Shown: positions 44,250 through 54,140 of the stretch, in pieces | How positions within the stretch are numbered: position 1 is the stretch's first letter | Layout: each line of letters opens with the position of its first letter | From: Leifsonia poae | GTDB taxonomy: Bacteria; Actinomycetota; Actinomycetes; Actinomycetales; Microbacteriaceae | NCBI RefSeq assembly: GCF_020009625.1 | Contig: NZ_JAIHLP010000002.1 | Location: 992,001-1,056,000, forward strand | DNA: 64,000 nt | Reading direction: 5' to 3' | The notes under the pieces: generated by a model | Databases searched by the model: none | Seen by the model: the letters and a program-made list of their open reading frames with translations, nothing else | What the model was told of the DNA's origin: nothing | Position numbers and translations under genes: made by a program

Positions 44250-45674
44250 ATGGACCCCATCCTCTCGCTTCTGCTCGGACTGCTCGCCGGCCTCATCGTC
44301 GGCGCCGCGGTCGGCGCAGCCGCCATCGCCGCTGTGCTGCGCAGGCGTGCCGACTCCGGCGCACCCGTCGAAGATCCCGCGATCGTCGGGGCGAGGCACG
44401 CCGCCGAATTGGCGCAGATCCGCGCCACGGAGGCGGCCGTCCGGGCCGAGGTCGGCAGCGATCTCGCGGCCGCCCAGGCCACCGTCGACTCCCTGCGAGA
44501 GCAGGTGCTCGGCCAGCAGCAGCAGTACCGCGAGCTCGTGGAACGCCAGCGCGCCGAGGCCCAAGCGCAGTCCGAGCGGGAGCGCGCCGAGAGCAAAGTG
44601 CTGCAGGCCCTGGCCCCCGTGCGCGAGAGCCTCAGCGAGATGCAGAAGAAGGTCGTCGAGCTGGAGTCCCAGCGCAGCCAGCAGCACGGCCAGCTCACCG
44701 AACAGCTCAAATCGGCCACGGAGTCAGAGGAACGCCTGCGCAGCACCGCCGAGGCCCTCGCCTCCGCCCTGCGCTCCAACAGCACCCGCGGCGTCTGGGG
44801 CGAGACCCAGCTGCGCAGCGTCGTCGAAGCCGCCGGTCTGCTCGAACGCGTCGACTTCGACGTGCAGTCGAGCATCCACTCGGATGCGGGCGCCGGCCGC
44901 CCCGACATGATCGTGCGCCTCCCCGGCGGCAAGAGCATCGCCCTCGACGCCAAGGTGCCGTTCACCGCCTATCTGGAGGCCAGCCAGATCCCGGCGACCG
45001 CGACCGGAATCGAAGGCGCCCGGCGCGAGGCGCTGCTCAAGCAGCATGTGAAGGCTGTGCGCGACCACATCACGGCGCTCGGCAGCAAGGCCTATTGGCT
45101 GGGGCTCGAATCCTCCCCTGAGCTGGTGATCGCGTTCATCCCGAGCGAGTCACTGGTGTCATCGGCGATGGAGGCCGACCCGTCGATCATGGAGTTCGCT
45201 TTCAGCAAGCGGGTCGCGCTCGCCTCACCGGTGACCCTCTGGTCGGTGCTCAAGACCGTCGCGTTCAGCTGGCAGCAGGATGTGCTCACCCAGGAGGCCA
45301 AAGAGCTCTTCGACCTCAGTCGCACCCTCTACGCGCGACTGTCGACCACGGCCACCCACATCGAGAAGCTCGGCCGCTCTCTGGAGCGCACGGTGAAGGA
45401 CTACAACGGGTTCGTCGGCTCCTTCGAGCGCCAGGTCTTCCCCGCCGCCCGCAAACTCAACGCGCTCGACGAGTCGAAGGTGATCGGCGTCATGGCCGGC
45501 ATCGAAGAGTCGCCGCGCGAGCTCACCGCGTTCGAGCTCGTCAGCGAACTCGCGCCCGACCCGGTCTCCCCGAACGTAGAGCCGCTCGACCTGGAGCCGC
45601 GCGACCTTCACGGCCTCGACAAACTGGCTCTGCAGCAGCACGAGAAGCGGGACGAAGAACGCCGCACCGCCTGA
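44250..45674 (+). CDS. rmuC: DNA recombination protein RmuC
   Basis: This 474-aa protein has an N-terminal membrane anchor (LSLLLGLLAGLIVGAAVG), a long coiled coil (about 60-180, many Glu/Gln/Arg) and the RmuC PD-(D/E)XK-like domain (GVWGETQLRSVVEAAGL, RPDMIVRLPGG, IALDAKVPFTAYLEA). RmuC proteins limit inverted-repeat rearrangements. The ATG at 44250 was chosen because the anchor starts there. The gene appears monocistronic. Confidence 0.92.
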   Translation: MDPILSLLLGLLAGLIVGAAVGAAAIAAVLRRRADSGAPVEDPAIVGARHAAELAQIRATEAAVRAEVGSDLAAAQATVDSLREQVLGQQQQYRELVERQRAEAQAQSERERAESKVLQALAPVRESLSEMQKKVVELESQRSQQHGQLTEQLKSATESEERLRSTAEALASALRSNSTRGVWGETQLRSVVEAAGLLERVDFDVQSSIHSDAGAGRPDMIVRLPGGKSIALDAKVPFTAYLEASQIPATATGIEGARREALLKQHVKAVRDHITALGSKAYWLGLESSPELVIAFIPSESLVSSAMEADPSIMEFAFSKRVALASPVTLWSVLKTVAFSWQQDVLTQEAKELFDLSRTLYARLSTTATHIEKLGRSLERTVKDYNGFVGSFERQVFPAARKLNALDESKVIGVMAGIEESPRELTAFELVSELAPDPVSPNVEPLDLEPRDLHGLDKLALQQHEKRDEERRTA

Positions 45675-45777
45675 CCGGCGTGCGCGTGCCTGCACAGGCA
45701 GAATCGCCGGAGCGACGCCGACGATCCGTGCCGGCGGAGGAACGCCGCCCCGGGCGACGTTCCTTCCGACACGACGT

Positions 45778-46779
45778 CTACAGCTGGTCGGCCTCGAGCC
45801 ACTTCTCGGCGAGGTGATCGGCGATCACCCGGCGGATGGTGCCGCTCTTCGAGCGCAGAACGATGCTCTCGGTGCGGATGATCGGACCTTTGCGCCGCAC
45901 CCCCTCCACCAGCCCGCCGTCGGTGACCCCGGTCGCGACGAAGAAGGTGTTGTCGCCCTTGACGAGCTCATCGGCGCCGTAGATGCGGTCCATGTCGAGC
46001 CCGGCCGCGATTCCGCCGGCACGCTCGGCGTCATCCTTCGGCGCCAGCTTGCCCTGCATGAACCCGCCGATGGCTTTGATCGCGCAGGCGGTCGTGATGC
46101 CTTCGGGGCTGCCACCGATCCCCACGCACATATCGATGCGCGACTCGTATCGGGCCGCGTTGATGCCGCCGGCCACATCGCCGTCGAGCATCAGCCGGGT
46201 TCCGGCGCCGGCCGCCCGGATCTCCTCGATCAGACCTTCGTGCCGCGGACGGTCGAGCACGGCCACCCGCAACTCGCCGACGGGTTTCCCCTTGGCCTTG
46301 GCGAGCTCCCGGATGTTGTCCCCCACGGACTGCGACAGGTCGACGACCCCCGCGCCTTCAGGGCCGGTGACGATCTTCGACATGTAGAACACGCTGGAGG
46401 CGTCGAGCATGGTGCCCCGGTCAGACACAGCGATGACCGAGAGCGCGTTCTGGCGACCGGCAGCCGTCAACGACGTGCCGTCGATCGGGTCCACCGCGAT
46501 ATCGCAGGCCGGACCGCGCCCGTTGCCCACATGCTCACCGTTGAAGAGCATCGGCGCCCTGTCCTTCTCGCCCTCGCCGATCACCACGAGGCCATCGAAG
46601 TTGACCGTGCCGAGGAAGGCGCGCATCGCATCCACTGCCGCGCCATCGGCCGCGTTCTTGTCGCCGCGTCCGATGAACGGCGTCGCGCGAATGGCGGCGG
46701 CCTCCGTGGCCCTCACCAACTCCATCGCCAGGTTTCGATCCGGATGCAGGTACAGCGTTGCAGTGTCAGTACTGGTCAT
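45778..46779 (-). CDS. glpX: Class II fructose-1,6-bisphosphatase
   Basis: This 333-aa enzyme of gluconeogenesis matches GlpX: VVIGEGEKDRAPML and CDIAVDPIDGTSLTAAG carry the metal and phosphate ligands of the inositol-phosphatase-like fold, and GGSPEGITTACAIKAIGG follows. In actinobacteria GlpX is usually the main FBPase. GGGAGGACC precedes the ATG on the minus strand. The class II aldolase of the same pathway lies within 1 kb but on the other strand. Confidence 0.94.
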   Translation of the reverse strand: MTSTDTATLYLHPDRNLAMELVRATEAAAIRATPFIGRGDKNAADGAAVDAMRAFLGTVNFDGLVVIGEGEKDRAPMLFNGEHVGNGRGPACDIAVDPIDGTSLTAAGRQNALSVIAVSDRGTMLDASSVFYMSKIVTGPEGAGVVDLSQSVGDNIRELAKAKGKPVGELRVAVLDRPRHEGLIEEIRAAGAGTRLMLDGDVAGGINAARYESRIDMCVGIGGSPEGITTACAIKAIGGFMQGKLAPKDDAERAGGIAAGLDMDRIYGADELVKGDNTFFVATGVTDGGLVEGVRRKGPIIRTESIVLRSKSGTIRRVIADHLAEKWLEADQL

Positions 46780-47004
46780 GATGGGTCCTCCCGGACGGAT
46801 ACGGCGACAGTGTCGATGGATGCCCCAGCGGGCGCTGCCAGTTTATCGGCGGCGCACCCCGCCCGGCAGGATGCCGCACGAATGTTCACCCGGCCGCCGC
46901 GGCAGCCACCGGTCCCAGCCGCCGGGGGCCCACACGATTCAGGCTCCAGCCGCTACAGGCCACACACCTATCGACCGAATCAACAACGGTCGAGGTCAGT
47001 ACAA

Positions 47005-47322
47005 CTAGAGCGCACCCTGCCCGGGCGTCCCCGCCGCGAGGGGTGCGAGCCGCGTGACCGCGACCGGCTCGGCGAGCAGACCCGCGAGTCGCCTGTTGAG
47101 TTCGACGACCGGCTCCCCGGCGCCATGCCGGTCGAGCAGCTCGGCGCTCTCCCACTTCTCGATCATGACGATCGTGCCGTCGGGAGCGTCGTGGATGGCG
47201 TACAGGAGGCAGCCCGGCTCCTCGTGCACCGCGGGGATGCTGGCGCGCAGGCCCTCGACGACCCGCTCGTGCTGCCCCTCGGCAGGATGGAAGTAGGCGG
47301 TGACGACGACAGGCTCGGACAT
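47005..47322 (-). CDS. Antibiotic-biosynthesis-monooxygenase (ABM) domain protein
   Basis: This 105-aa protein is a single ABM/dimeric ferredoxin-like domain: VVVTAYFHPAEGQHERVVEG, then CLLYAIHDAPDGTIVMIEKW, which is the conserved core of YgiN-like quinol monooxygenases and heme-degrading relatives. The start at ATG 47322 is fixed by GAGGAG four bases upstream; the much longer open frame is antisense of fbaA. The substrate is unknown. The gap between this gene and glpX (46780-47004) holds nothing else recognisable. Confidence 0.85.
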   Translation of the reverse strand: MSEPVVVTAYFHPAEGQHERVVEGLRASIPAVHEEPGCLLYAIHDAPDGTIVMIEKWESAELLDRHGAGEPVVELNRRLAGLLAEPVAVTRLAPLAAGTPGQGAL

Positions 47323-47520
47323 GATGCTCCTCGAAGTGGCTGTGCTGATGGATCGGTCGGGAATCAGGCTACGACCGGCGCGACACCGAGACCCACTGCG
47401 GCAAGCACATTCACGCGTATGGCACCCCATCGACGCAGGCCCGGCTGCCCGCACGGTCGTCTCCCCGGTGCGGCTCGGTATGATGAGTCGCGTTCGCCCC
47501 ACCGACTTCAAGGAGCCGCC

Positions 47521-48546
47521 ATGCCCATCGCCACGCCGGATCAATACGCCGAAATGCTCGACAAGGCGAAGGCCGGTGGGTTCGCCTACCCCGCGTTCAA
47601 CGTGTCTTCGTCGCAGACGATCAACGCCGTGCTCCAGGGCCTCTCCGAAGCCGGCAGCGACGGCATCATCCAGGTGACCACCGGTGGCGCCGACTACTTC
47701 GCCGGCCACACAGTGAAGAACCGCGCGGCAGGCGCCATCGCGTTCGCGAAGTTCGCCACCGAGGTCGCCAAGAACTACCCGGTCACCGTGGCCCTGCACA
47801 CCGACCACTGCCCGAAGGATGCGCTGGAGGGCTTCGTGCTCCCCCTCATCGCCGCGAGCGAAGAAGAGGTCAAGGCCGGTCGCAACCCGATCTTCCAGTC
47901 GCACATGTGGGATGGCTCGGCCGTGCCCCTCGGCGAGAACCTCACCATCGCGCAGGACATGATCAAGCGCACCAAGGCGATCAACGCCATCCTCGAGGTC
48001 GAGATCGGCGTCGTCGGCGGCGAAGAAGACGGTGTCAGCCACGACATCAACGAGCACCTCTACACCACGCTGGACGACGCGATCCAGACCGTGGAAGCGC
48101 TCGGCCTCGGCGAGAACGGCCGCTACATGGCCGCCCTCACCTTCGGCAATGTGCACGGCGTCTACAAGCCGGGCAACGTGAAGCTGCGCCCCGAGCTCCT
48201 GAAGACCATCCAGGACGGTCTCGCCGCCAAATACGGTCACGGCCCGAAGCCGCTCGACCTGGTCTTCCACGGTGGGTCGGGTTCCACGGATGCGGAGATC
48301 GCCGAAGCCGTCGCCAACGGCGTCGTGAAGATGAACATCGACACCGACACCCAATACGCCTTCACCCGCACCATCGCGGACTACATGTTCAAGAACTACG
48401 ACGGCGTCCTCAAAATCGACGGCGAGGTCGGAAACAAGAAGCTGTACGACCCGCGCGCCTGGGGCAAGGTCGCGGAGACCGGCATGGCCGCCCGCGTAGT
48501 CGAGGCCACCCAGCAGCTCGGCTCGGCCGGACACTCCGGCAAGTAG
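47521..48546 (+). CDS. fbaA: Class II fructose-bisphosphate aldolase
   Basis: This 341-aa zinc aldolase of glycolysis and gluconeogenesis has VALHTDHCPKD (catalytic Asp and zinc His), EIGVVGGEEDGV, LTFGNVHGVYKPG (zinc His) and LVFHGGSGST (phosphate and zinc). AAGGAG lies eight bases before the ATG. The upstream open frame is spurious. A 16-bp hairpin follows. Confidence 0.95.
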   Translation: MPIATPDQYAEMLDKAKAGGFAYPAFNVSSSQTINAVLQGLSEAGSDGIIQVTTGGADYFAGHTVKNRAAGAIAFAKFATEVAKNYPVTVALHTDHCPKDALEGFVLPLIAASEEEVKAGRNPIFQSHMWDGSAVPLGENLTIAQDMIKRTKAINAILEVEIGVVGGEEDGVSHDINEHLYTTLDDAIQTVEALGLGENGRYMAALTFGNVHGVYKPGNVKLRPELLKTIQDGLAAKYGHGPKPLDLVFHGGSGSTDAEIAEAVANGVVKMNIDTDTQYAFTRTIADYMFKNYDGVLKIDGEVGNKKLYDPRAWGKVAETGMAARVVEATQQLGSAGHSGK

Positions 48547-48552
48547 TGCCCG

Positions 48553-48588
48553 ACGGCGGCCGGGGCGATCGTTCGCCCCGGCCGCCGT
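48553..48588 (+). terminator. 16-bp hairpin after fbaA
   Basis: ACGGCGGCCGGGGCGA (48553-48568) and TCGCCCCGGCCGCCGT (48573-48588) form a perfect stem with a four-base loop, directly after the aldolase stop and before the next gene's ribosome site. Confidence 0.82.
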
Positions 48589-48615
48589 TCCAGTTCAGCA
48601 AGGAGGACGGCCCCC

Positions 48616-49437
48616 ATGTCCGACAAGGACGATCAGCCCGACAAGCGCCCGCGCCCCAAGTACGGAGAGTTGGCACCGGAAGGCTGGGTGTGGCGTCCGC
48701 CGGCGGATCAGAGCCGCCTGGACACCACGCATCCGGTCCCCTCGGCGGAGCCGTCGGAACCGCGCTATGGGCAGCACTCGCCAGACGCCTCGGCGCGCCC
48801 ACCCGCGCCGGCCCACCCGGACGCCCCATCGGACACCGCGGACAGTAACTCCCCCAGCGCACCACCGCACGGGCAACCGCCGCAGGCGCAGCACCCGCAG
48901 GACCAGTACCCCCAGGGACCGTATCCGGTGGGCCAATATCCGCAGGGGCCGGGCCACCCGGGTCAGCACGACCCCTTTCCGCCCGCCGGGCACTACCCAC
49001 CGCCGTACGGTCCGCCGCTTCCGGTGCCGCCGGGGCGCCGGTCTTCAGCCCCCCGGTGGAATCTCGGCTGGAGCATCGCGCTGCTCACCGTCGGCTTCTT
49101 CGGCATGGCCTATTCGGTCGGTGCGCTGAACACGCTGCCGGCGGCCATCCAATTGATGCACGCCAATCAGAACCTCGGCGACTACCACGAAGCCGCCTCT
49201 GTTCCGGGTCTTCTCACCGGAGGTTCGATCGCGATCGTGGCGATCTGGGCAGTGTCGGCCGCGCTCACGATCTGGTTGCTCGTGCGTCGCACCCTGTCGT
49301 TCTACGTTCCGCTGATCGCCGGCATCGTGGCGTTGATCGTACTGGTCGTGATCGTCTCGGCGGTGCTGACAACCGATCCGGTCCTCCTCGACTTCTACAG
49401 CGGCGTCAGCGCCACCCCCACCCCCGCCCCCAGCTGA
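48616..49437 (+). CDS. Membrane protein with Pro-rich cytoplasmic N-terminus
   Basis: This 273-aa protein starts with a basic-polar segment (RPRPKYGELAPEGWVWRPP) and then about 90 residues rich in Pro, Gln, His and Gly, including YPQGPYPVGQYPQGPG. Three hydrophobic segments follow (about 150-175, 195-215, 230-255). This layout is common in actinobacterial DUF6264-like proteins, but I am unsure of that name. AAGGAGGA lies before the ATG. Confidence 0.7.
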   Translation: MSDKDDQPDKRPRPKYGELAPEGWVWRPPADQSRLDTTHPVPSAEPSEPRYGQHSPDASARPPAPAHPDAPSDTADSNSPSAPPHGQPPQAQHPQDQYPQGPYPVGQYPQGPGHPGQHDPFPPAGHYPPPYGPPLPVPPGRRSSAPRWNLGWSIALLTVGFFGMAYSVGALNTLPAAIQLMHANQNLGDYHEAASVPGLLTGGSIAIVAIWAVSAALTIWLLVRRTLSFYVPLIAGIVALIVLVVIVSAVLTTDPVLLDFYSGVSATPTPAPS

Positions 49438-49489
49438 GTCGACGAAGCCGCCGGGGCCGTCGACTATTGAGCATCCGGCGCTCCGGCCG

Positions 49490-49540
49490 TCGTCACAGGC
49501 GCGGGCCTGTCGTCACAGGCGCGGGCCTGTCGTCACGGGC
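49490..49540. repeat. Short direct repeat between convergent genes
   Basis: The unit CGTCGTCACAGGCGCGGGCCT is repeated about two and a half times in tandem just before the 3' end of the flavin monooxygenase gene. It is non-coding. Confidence 0.7.
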
Positions 49541-50666
49541 GGGCGGAGCGGGAGAAGGCGGAGACGAGACGGAGTCCGGCGTTCCGCATCGCGAGTCCTG
49601 CGCGTGTGGCCGGAACGATCAGCCGGGCCGCCCGCGCGCCCAGACGCTGCTTCGACAGCACCGCAGGGCGATGTTGCGCTTCGAACCTCGCGAACGCCGT
49701 CGTCGGGTCCGGATGCGCGGCCAGCGCATCCGCCAGCCGCGCCGCACCGACGATCGCGAGGCTGGACCCCTCCCCGAACAGCGAGACCGACGAGGCCGCG
49801 TCGCCGAGCAGGGCGACTCGGCCCGACGACCAGCGGGGGATGCGCACCTGGCTGACCGCGTCGAAGTACAGATCATCGGCGGCCCGCACCCGCTCGAGCA
49901 GTTCAGGAACGCGCCAGCCGTTCCCGGCGTACGCCTCCTCGATGAGGCGTTTGTGCTGGGCGAGGTCGCGGTAGTCGAAATCCGCGCGTTCGGGGCCGCG
50001 GAAGATGAACGCGGCGAGTGGCCTCCCACTGCCGGGATGCACGGACACCGAGCGACCGGGTGTGTTGTACATGAGCACCTCGCTCGGATCCTCGAGCGGC
50101 CCGTCGAGTTGGAGCGTGCCGACGTAGAGCCCCAGATGGCGCACGAACCCGGCCTCGGGACCGAACTCCAGCCGACGCACCGCAGAGTGCATCCCATCGC
50201 AGCCGACGACCGCGTCGAACCGGCGCTCGGTACCGTCGGCGAAGGTCACGTCCACCCCGCCGGCGTCCTGATGCAGGGCGGCGATCGACTGGTCGAACCG
50301 GATGTGCGCCTCCCGCCGCCCGGCTTCAAGGAGCACTCCGGCGAGGTCGGCACGCGGCACCTCCACCTCGCGCCCGCCCGCTGCCCTCTCGCGCGTTCGC
50401 ACGTCGAGGCCGGCCACACGGCGACCGGCGGCGTTCACGATCCGCAGGTGTTCGACCTTCGTCGACACCTCCTGGAGCCGCTCCATCACGCCCATCCCCA
50501 CGACGACATCGACGGCCGCGCCCCGCACGTCCACCGGATTGCCGCTGGAGCGCACGCCCTGCGAGCGTTCGACGACGGTCACGTCGAACCCGCGCCGGGC
50601 GAGCCAGTAGGCGAGGGTGGAGCCGGCGATTCCGGCGCCGGAGAGGAGGATGCTGCGTTCACGCAT
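49533..50666 (-). CDS. FAD-dependent monooxygenase (PHBH-fold)
   Basis: This 377-aa flavoprotein has the FAD-binding start ILLSGAGIAGSTLAYWLARRG, the DG-type motif VVGCDGMHSAVRRL and VALLGDAASSVSLFGEGSSLA. These are the three fingerprints of aromatic and tetracycline-destructase-like FAD monooxygenases. The ATG at 50666 was chosen because the dinucleotide motif begins there. It diverges from a TetR-family gene that probably controls it. The substrate is unknown; drug modification or aromatic catabolism are both possible. Confidence 0.88.
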   Translation of the reverse strand: MRERSILLSGAGIAGSTLAYWLARRGFDVTVVERSQGVRSSGNPVDVRGAAVDVVVGMGVMERLQEVSTKVEHLRIVNAAGRRVAGLDVRTRERAAGGREVEVPRADLAGVLLEAGRREAHIRFDQSIAALHQDAGGVDVTFADGTERRFDAVVGCDGMHSAVRRLEFGPEAGFVRHLGLYVGTLQLDGPLEDPSEVLMYNTPGRSVSVHPGSGRPLAAFIFRGPERADFDYRDLAQHKRLIEEAYAGNGWRVPELLERVRAADDLYFDAVSQVRIPRWSSGRVALLGDAASSVSLFGEGSSLAIVGAARLADALAAHPDPTTAFARFEAQHRPAVLSKQRLGARAARLIVPATRAGLAMRNAGLRLVSAFSRSARP

Positions 50667-50781
50667 GGGATGCCTGCTTTCGGACGCGGCCGGACGATCC
50701 GACCGAGACACCACAATAGCTGCACTCACTGCGAATCTGCACTGAATGCCGAATTGCGCCCGATGCCGTAAGATCGTCGAC

Positions 50782-51405
50782 ATGGACTCCTCCGTCGGCC
50801 CGACCCTCCGTGATCGCAAACGCGCCCGCACCCGCGCCGCGATCGTGGCCGCGGGAACCGAGCTCTTCGCCCGTCACGGCTACGACGAGACGACCGTCGC
50901 CGACATCGCGGTGGCCGCCGACATCGGCACCCGCACCTTCTTCAGCTACTTCACCAGCAAAGAGGAACTGCTGTTCCCCGAGAACGATGCCCGCCTCCAG
51001 ACCGCACTCGACGCGATCGACGCGAGAGGATCCGCCGACCGCCCCGCCGACCTGCTGCTGCGGGCCCTCGGCGACCCCCGATTGGAGAGCGGCGAGATCG
51101 TCAGCCCGCTCGCGGCCCTCCGCCTGCGTCTCATGGAGACCGTCCCCGCCGTCCGCGGGCGCGCGCTGCAGATGCAGCGGGATGCACAGCGTCAGATCGC
51201 CACGCGCCTCATCGAGGCCTTCCCCGAGCTCGACGAGGTGAACGCCGCCGCCCTCACCGGAGCCTTCATCGGGGCGGTCACCGGGGCCCTCGACGCACTG
51301 CTGGCCGACCCTGCGGCCGTCGCCCGCGGCCGGGCAGACCTCGCCCGTCGCCTCCGAGAGGCCACATCCTCCGCCCTCGCCGCCGGCGGGCCAAGCGTCA
51401 CCTGA
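50782..51405 (+). CDS. TetR-family transcriptional regulator
   Basis: This 207-aa regulator has an N-terminal TetR helix-turn-helix (AAIVAAGTELFARHGYDETTVADIAVAADIGTRTFFSYF in outline, ending in the FSYF recognition helix) and an Ala/Leu-rich ligand domain. It is divergent from the FAD monooxygenase gene with a 115-base gap, the standard layout for a repressor and its target. Confidence 0.88.
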   Translation: MDSSVGPTLRDRKRARTRAAIVAAGTELFARHGYDETTVADIAVAADIGTRTFFSYFTSKEELLFPENDARLQTALDAIDARGSADRPADLLLRALGDPRLESGEIVSPLAALRLRLMETVPAVRGRALQMQRDAQRQIATRLIEAFPELDEVNAAALTGAFIGAVTGALDALLADPAAVARGRADLARRLREATSSALAAGGPSVT

Positions 51406-51443
51406 CCGCCCGGCACCGCCCGAACGGCGCCCTCGGCCGAAAC

Positions 51444-51496
51444 GTCAGCGTCAGCGTCAGCGTCAGCGTCAGCGTCAGCGTCAGCGTCAGCGTCAG
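51444..51496. repeat. Hexanucleotide tandem repeat (GTCAGC)8+
   Basis: Eight perfect GTCAGC units plus a partial ninth run into the ispH stop codon. The length should vary between strains, making it a candidate VNTR. It may change the mRNA end of ispH but is not in the coding region beyond the stop. Confidence 0.92.
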
Positions 51497-52560
51497 GCTG
51501 AGTGCGAGTTGCGCCCGCCCAAGGCCCGGGTGTCCGTCTTGCCGCTGAGGTCTTTGCGGAGCTCCTTGGGCAGGGAGAACATGAGGTCCTCCTCGGCCGT
51601 CTTCACTTCCTGCACGTCACCGTAGCCGGCACCGCGCAGGTCGTCGAGCACTTCCTGCACGAGCACCTCGGGCACGGATGCGCCGCTCGTCACGCCGACG
51701 GTCGCCACCCCGTCGAGCCACTCCTGCTTGATCTCGCTGGCGTAGTCGACCCGGTAGGCGGCTTTGGCGCCGTACTCCAGAGCCACTTCCACGAGCCGCA
51801 CCGAGTTCGACGAATTGGCAGAACCGACCACGATGACGAGGTCGGCGTCTTCCGCGACCTTCTTGATCGCCACCTGACGGTTCTGGGTGGCATAGCAGAT
51901 GTCGTCGCTGGGCGGGTCCTGCAGGTGCGGGAAGCGCTCGCGCAGCCGACGGACCGTCTCCATCGTCTCGTCCACCGAGAGCGTGGTCTGCGAGAGCCAG
52001 ACGACCTTCTCCGGGTCTTGGACCACGATCGAGTCGACATCGTCCGGGCTGTTCACCAGGGTGACGCGATCGGGCGCATGCCCGGCGGTTCCTTCGACCT
52101 CTTCATGCCCTTCGTGGCCGATGAGCAGGATCTCGAAGTCGTCGCGGGCGAAGCGCACCGCCTCGCGATGCACTTTGGTGACGAGCGGGCAGGTCGCGTC
52201 GATCGCCTGCAGTCCGCGATCCGCTGCAGCGTTCACGACCGCCGGCGAGACACCGTGTGCGCTGAAGACGATGTGTGCCCCCTTGGGCACTTCGTCGACC
52301 TCGTCTACGAAGATTGCGCCCTGCCGTTCGAGAGTGGAGACGACATGCACGTTGTGCACGATCTGTTTGCGCACGTAGACGGGCGCACCGTAGTGCTCCA
52401 AGGCCTTCTCGACGGCCACGACCGCTCGGTCGACCCCCGCGCAATAGCCTCGGGGCGCCGCGAGCAGAACCCGCTTGTGTCCGACGACCGGGGTATCCTT
52501 GAGCCGGCCTCGCGCGCCGGGAATCCTCGGCATCGGAAGGCTGATGGTTGCGTCGCTCAC
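51493..52560 (-). CDS. ispH: 4-hydroxy-3-methylbut-2-enyl diphosphate reductase
   Basis: This 355-aa [4Fe-4S] enzyme makes IPP and DMAPP in the last step of the MEP pathway. The three cluster cysteines are visible: Cys40 ([12 protein letters not shown]), Cys124 ([11 protein letters not shown]) and Cys222 ([10 protein letters not shown]); the substrate loop [11 protein letters not shown] follows. It diverges from xseA by 46 bases, a common actinobacterial arrangement. The stop codon lies within the hexanucleotide repeat. Confidence 0.95.
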   Translation of the reverse strand: MSDATISLPMPRIPGARGRLKDTPVVGHKRVLLAAPRGYCAGVDRAVVAVEKALEHYGAPVYVRKQIVHNVHVVSTLERQGAIFVDEVDEVPKGAHIVFSAHGVSPAVVNAAADRGLQAIDATCPLVTKVHREAVRFARDDFEILLIGHEGHEEVEGTAGHAPDRVTLVNSPDDVDSIVVQDPEKVVWLSQTTLSVDETMETVRRLRERFPHLQDPPSDDICYATQNRQVAIKKVAEDADLVIVVGSANSSNSVRLVEVALEYGAKAAYRVDYASEIKQEWLDGVATVGVTSGASVPEVLVQEVLDDLRGAGYGDVQEVKTAEEDLMFSLPKELRKDLSGKTDTRALGGRNSHSA

Positions 52561-52606
52561 CCCTCAATCCTAGGTGAGTGCGCTGAGCAGTCGATGGGAG
52601 ACGATC

Positions 52607-53860
52607 GTGACCGGCACCGCAGGCGCCCCCTCGATGGAGGTCGGACCGCCGACCGCCGAGGCGCCGTGGCCGGTCGCCACTCTCTCGAGCAAGATCCGGG
52701 GCTGGATCGAACGCCTCGGAACCGCCTGGGTCGAGGGTGAGATCACCCAGTGGGGGGTCTCCGGCGGCAACGTCTACGGCAAGCTGAAAGACCTCAACGA
52801 GGATGCGACGGTCAGCTTCACGATCTGGTCGTCGGTCAAGGGACGCATCCCGGCCGACCTGAAGCAGGGCGACCGCGTGGTCGCCGCCGTCAAGCCGAAC
52901 TTCTGGGTCAAGGGCGGCACGCTCACGATGCAGGTGTTCGATATGCGCCACGTCGGCCTCGGCGACCTGCTCGAGCGGCTCGAACGGCTGCGCGCGCAAC
53001 TCGCCGCCGAGGGGCTGTTCGCCCCGGAACGCAAGAAGCGCCTTCCCTTCCTGCCTCACTGCATCGGGCTGATCACCGGCAAAGACTCCGACGCCGAGAA
53101 GGATGTGCTGCGCAACGCTCAGCTGCGCTGGCCGCAGGTGAGCTTCCGCACCATCCATGCCGCCGTGCAGGGCGAGCGCACCGTCGCAGACGTCACCGCC
53201 GCCCTGCGCACACTCGACGCCGACCCCGAGGTGGATGTGATCATCATCGCCCGCGGCGGCGGCGACTTCCAGAACCTGCTCGGCTTCAGCGACGAAACGC
53301 TGGTGCGTGCGGCCGCCGCCTGCGTCACACCGATCGTCAGCGCGATCGGCCACGAGGCCGACCGTCCGCTGCTCGACGAGGTCGCCGATCTACGGGCCTC
53401 CACCCCCACCGATGCGGCGAAGCGCGTCGTACCCGATGTGGCCGAAGAGCTGGTGCGCGTGCAGCAGGCCCGCACCCGGCTCGGGGTGCGGCTCACGCAT
53501 CTGATCGGTTCGGAGATCGACCGGATCGGGCATCTGCGCAGCCGGCCGTCGCTCGCGTCGTCCGGCTGGATCGTCGACTGGCGCGCCGAGGAACTCACCC
53601 GTTACGTCGCCCGCGGCGCCGAACTGGTGGAGCGCGCGATCGAGCGGGAGAGCAACCGCACGGCCGAGCTTCGCGGCCAACTCCGCGCACTCTCCCCGCA
53701 GGGCACGCTCGACCGCGGTTACGCCATCGTGCAGCTGCCGGGCGGCGACGTGCTGCGCTCCCCCGAAGAATCCCCCTCCGGCACCCGGCTCACGGTCACT
53801 GTGGCGGGCGGATCGCTGCGAGCCGTCGCTGACTCAGCGGGCGATCAGATCGGCAAATAG
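52607..53860 (+). CDS. xseA: Exodeoxyribonuclease VII large subunit
   Basis: This 417-aa subunit has the N-terminal OB fold ([22 protein letters not shown]), the catalytic domain ([60 protein letters not shown]) and a shorter C-terminal coiled part than in E. coli. The GTG at 52607 was preferred to one at 52574 because GGGAG lies six bases upstream. With XseB it degrades single-stranded DNA. The small-subunit gene follows directly. Confidence 0.95.
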   Translation: MTGTAGAPSMEVGPPTAEAPWPVATLSSKIRGWIERLGTAWVEGEITQWGVSGGNVYGKLKDLNEDATVSFTIWSSVKGRIPADLKQGDRVVAAVKPNFWVKGGTLTMQVFDMRHVGLGDLLERLERLRAQLAAEGLFAPERKKRLPFLPHCIGLITGKDSDAEKDVLRNAQLRWPQVSFRTIHAAVQGERTVADVTAALRTLDADPEVDVIIIARGGGDFQNLLGFSDETLVRAAAACVTPIVSAIGHEADRPLLDEVADLRASTPTDAAKRVVPDVAEELVRVQQARTRLGVRLTHLIGSEIDRIGHLRSRPSLASSGWIVDWRAEELTRYVARGAELVERAIERESNRTAELRGQLRALSPQGTLDRGYAIVQLPGGDVLRSPEESPSGTRLTVTVAGGSLRAVADSAGDQIGK

Positions 53861-53861
53861 A

Positions 53862-54140
53862 ATGAATGTCATGCCCACCACCGAGGACACGAGCCTCAGC
53901 ACCGATTCCGCCGGCACGGACGCTCCCAGCACCGACTCCCTCAGCTACGAGCAGGCGCGCGACGAGCTCGTGCGTGTCGTGACCGAACTGGAGCAGGGAT
54001 CGTCGACGCTTGAGCAGTCGATCGCCCTGTGGGAGCGGGGCGAGGCCCTCGCCCGCCGCTGTGAAGAGTGGCTGATCGGCGCCAAGGCGCGGCTCGACGC
54101 CGCCCGGTCCGGTGCGGCGGGAGTCTCGGACACCGAATGA
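53862..54140 (+). CDS. xseB: Exodeoxyribonuclease VII small subunit
   Basis: This 92-aa protein (89 aa from an alternative ATG at 53871) has a Ser/Thr-rich start and the XseB core [43 protein letters not shown]. It caps XseA in the exonuclease VII complex. It begins one base after the xseA stop, and its own stop overlaps the DUF4245 gene. Confidence 0.93.
   Translation: MNVMPTTEDTSLSTDSAGTDAPSTDSLSYEQARDELVRVVTELEQGSSTLEQSIALWERGEALARRCEEWLIGAKARLDAARSGAAGVSDTE

Noticed and set aside
45814..47520. N-terminal extension of fbaA by more than 500 codons
   Set aside because: The frame is open, but the aldolase family starts at the ATG at 47521 with a good ribosome site; the upstream part is antisense to glpX.
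51444..51496. CRISPR array
   Set aside because: The repeat unit is six bases with no spacers; it is a simple tandem repeat and no cas genes are present.
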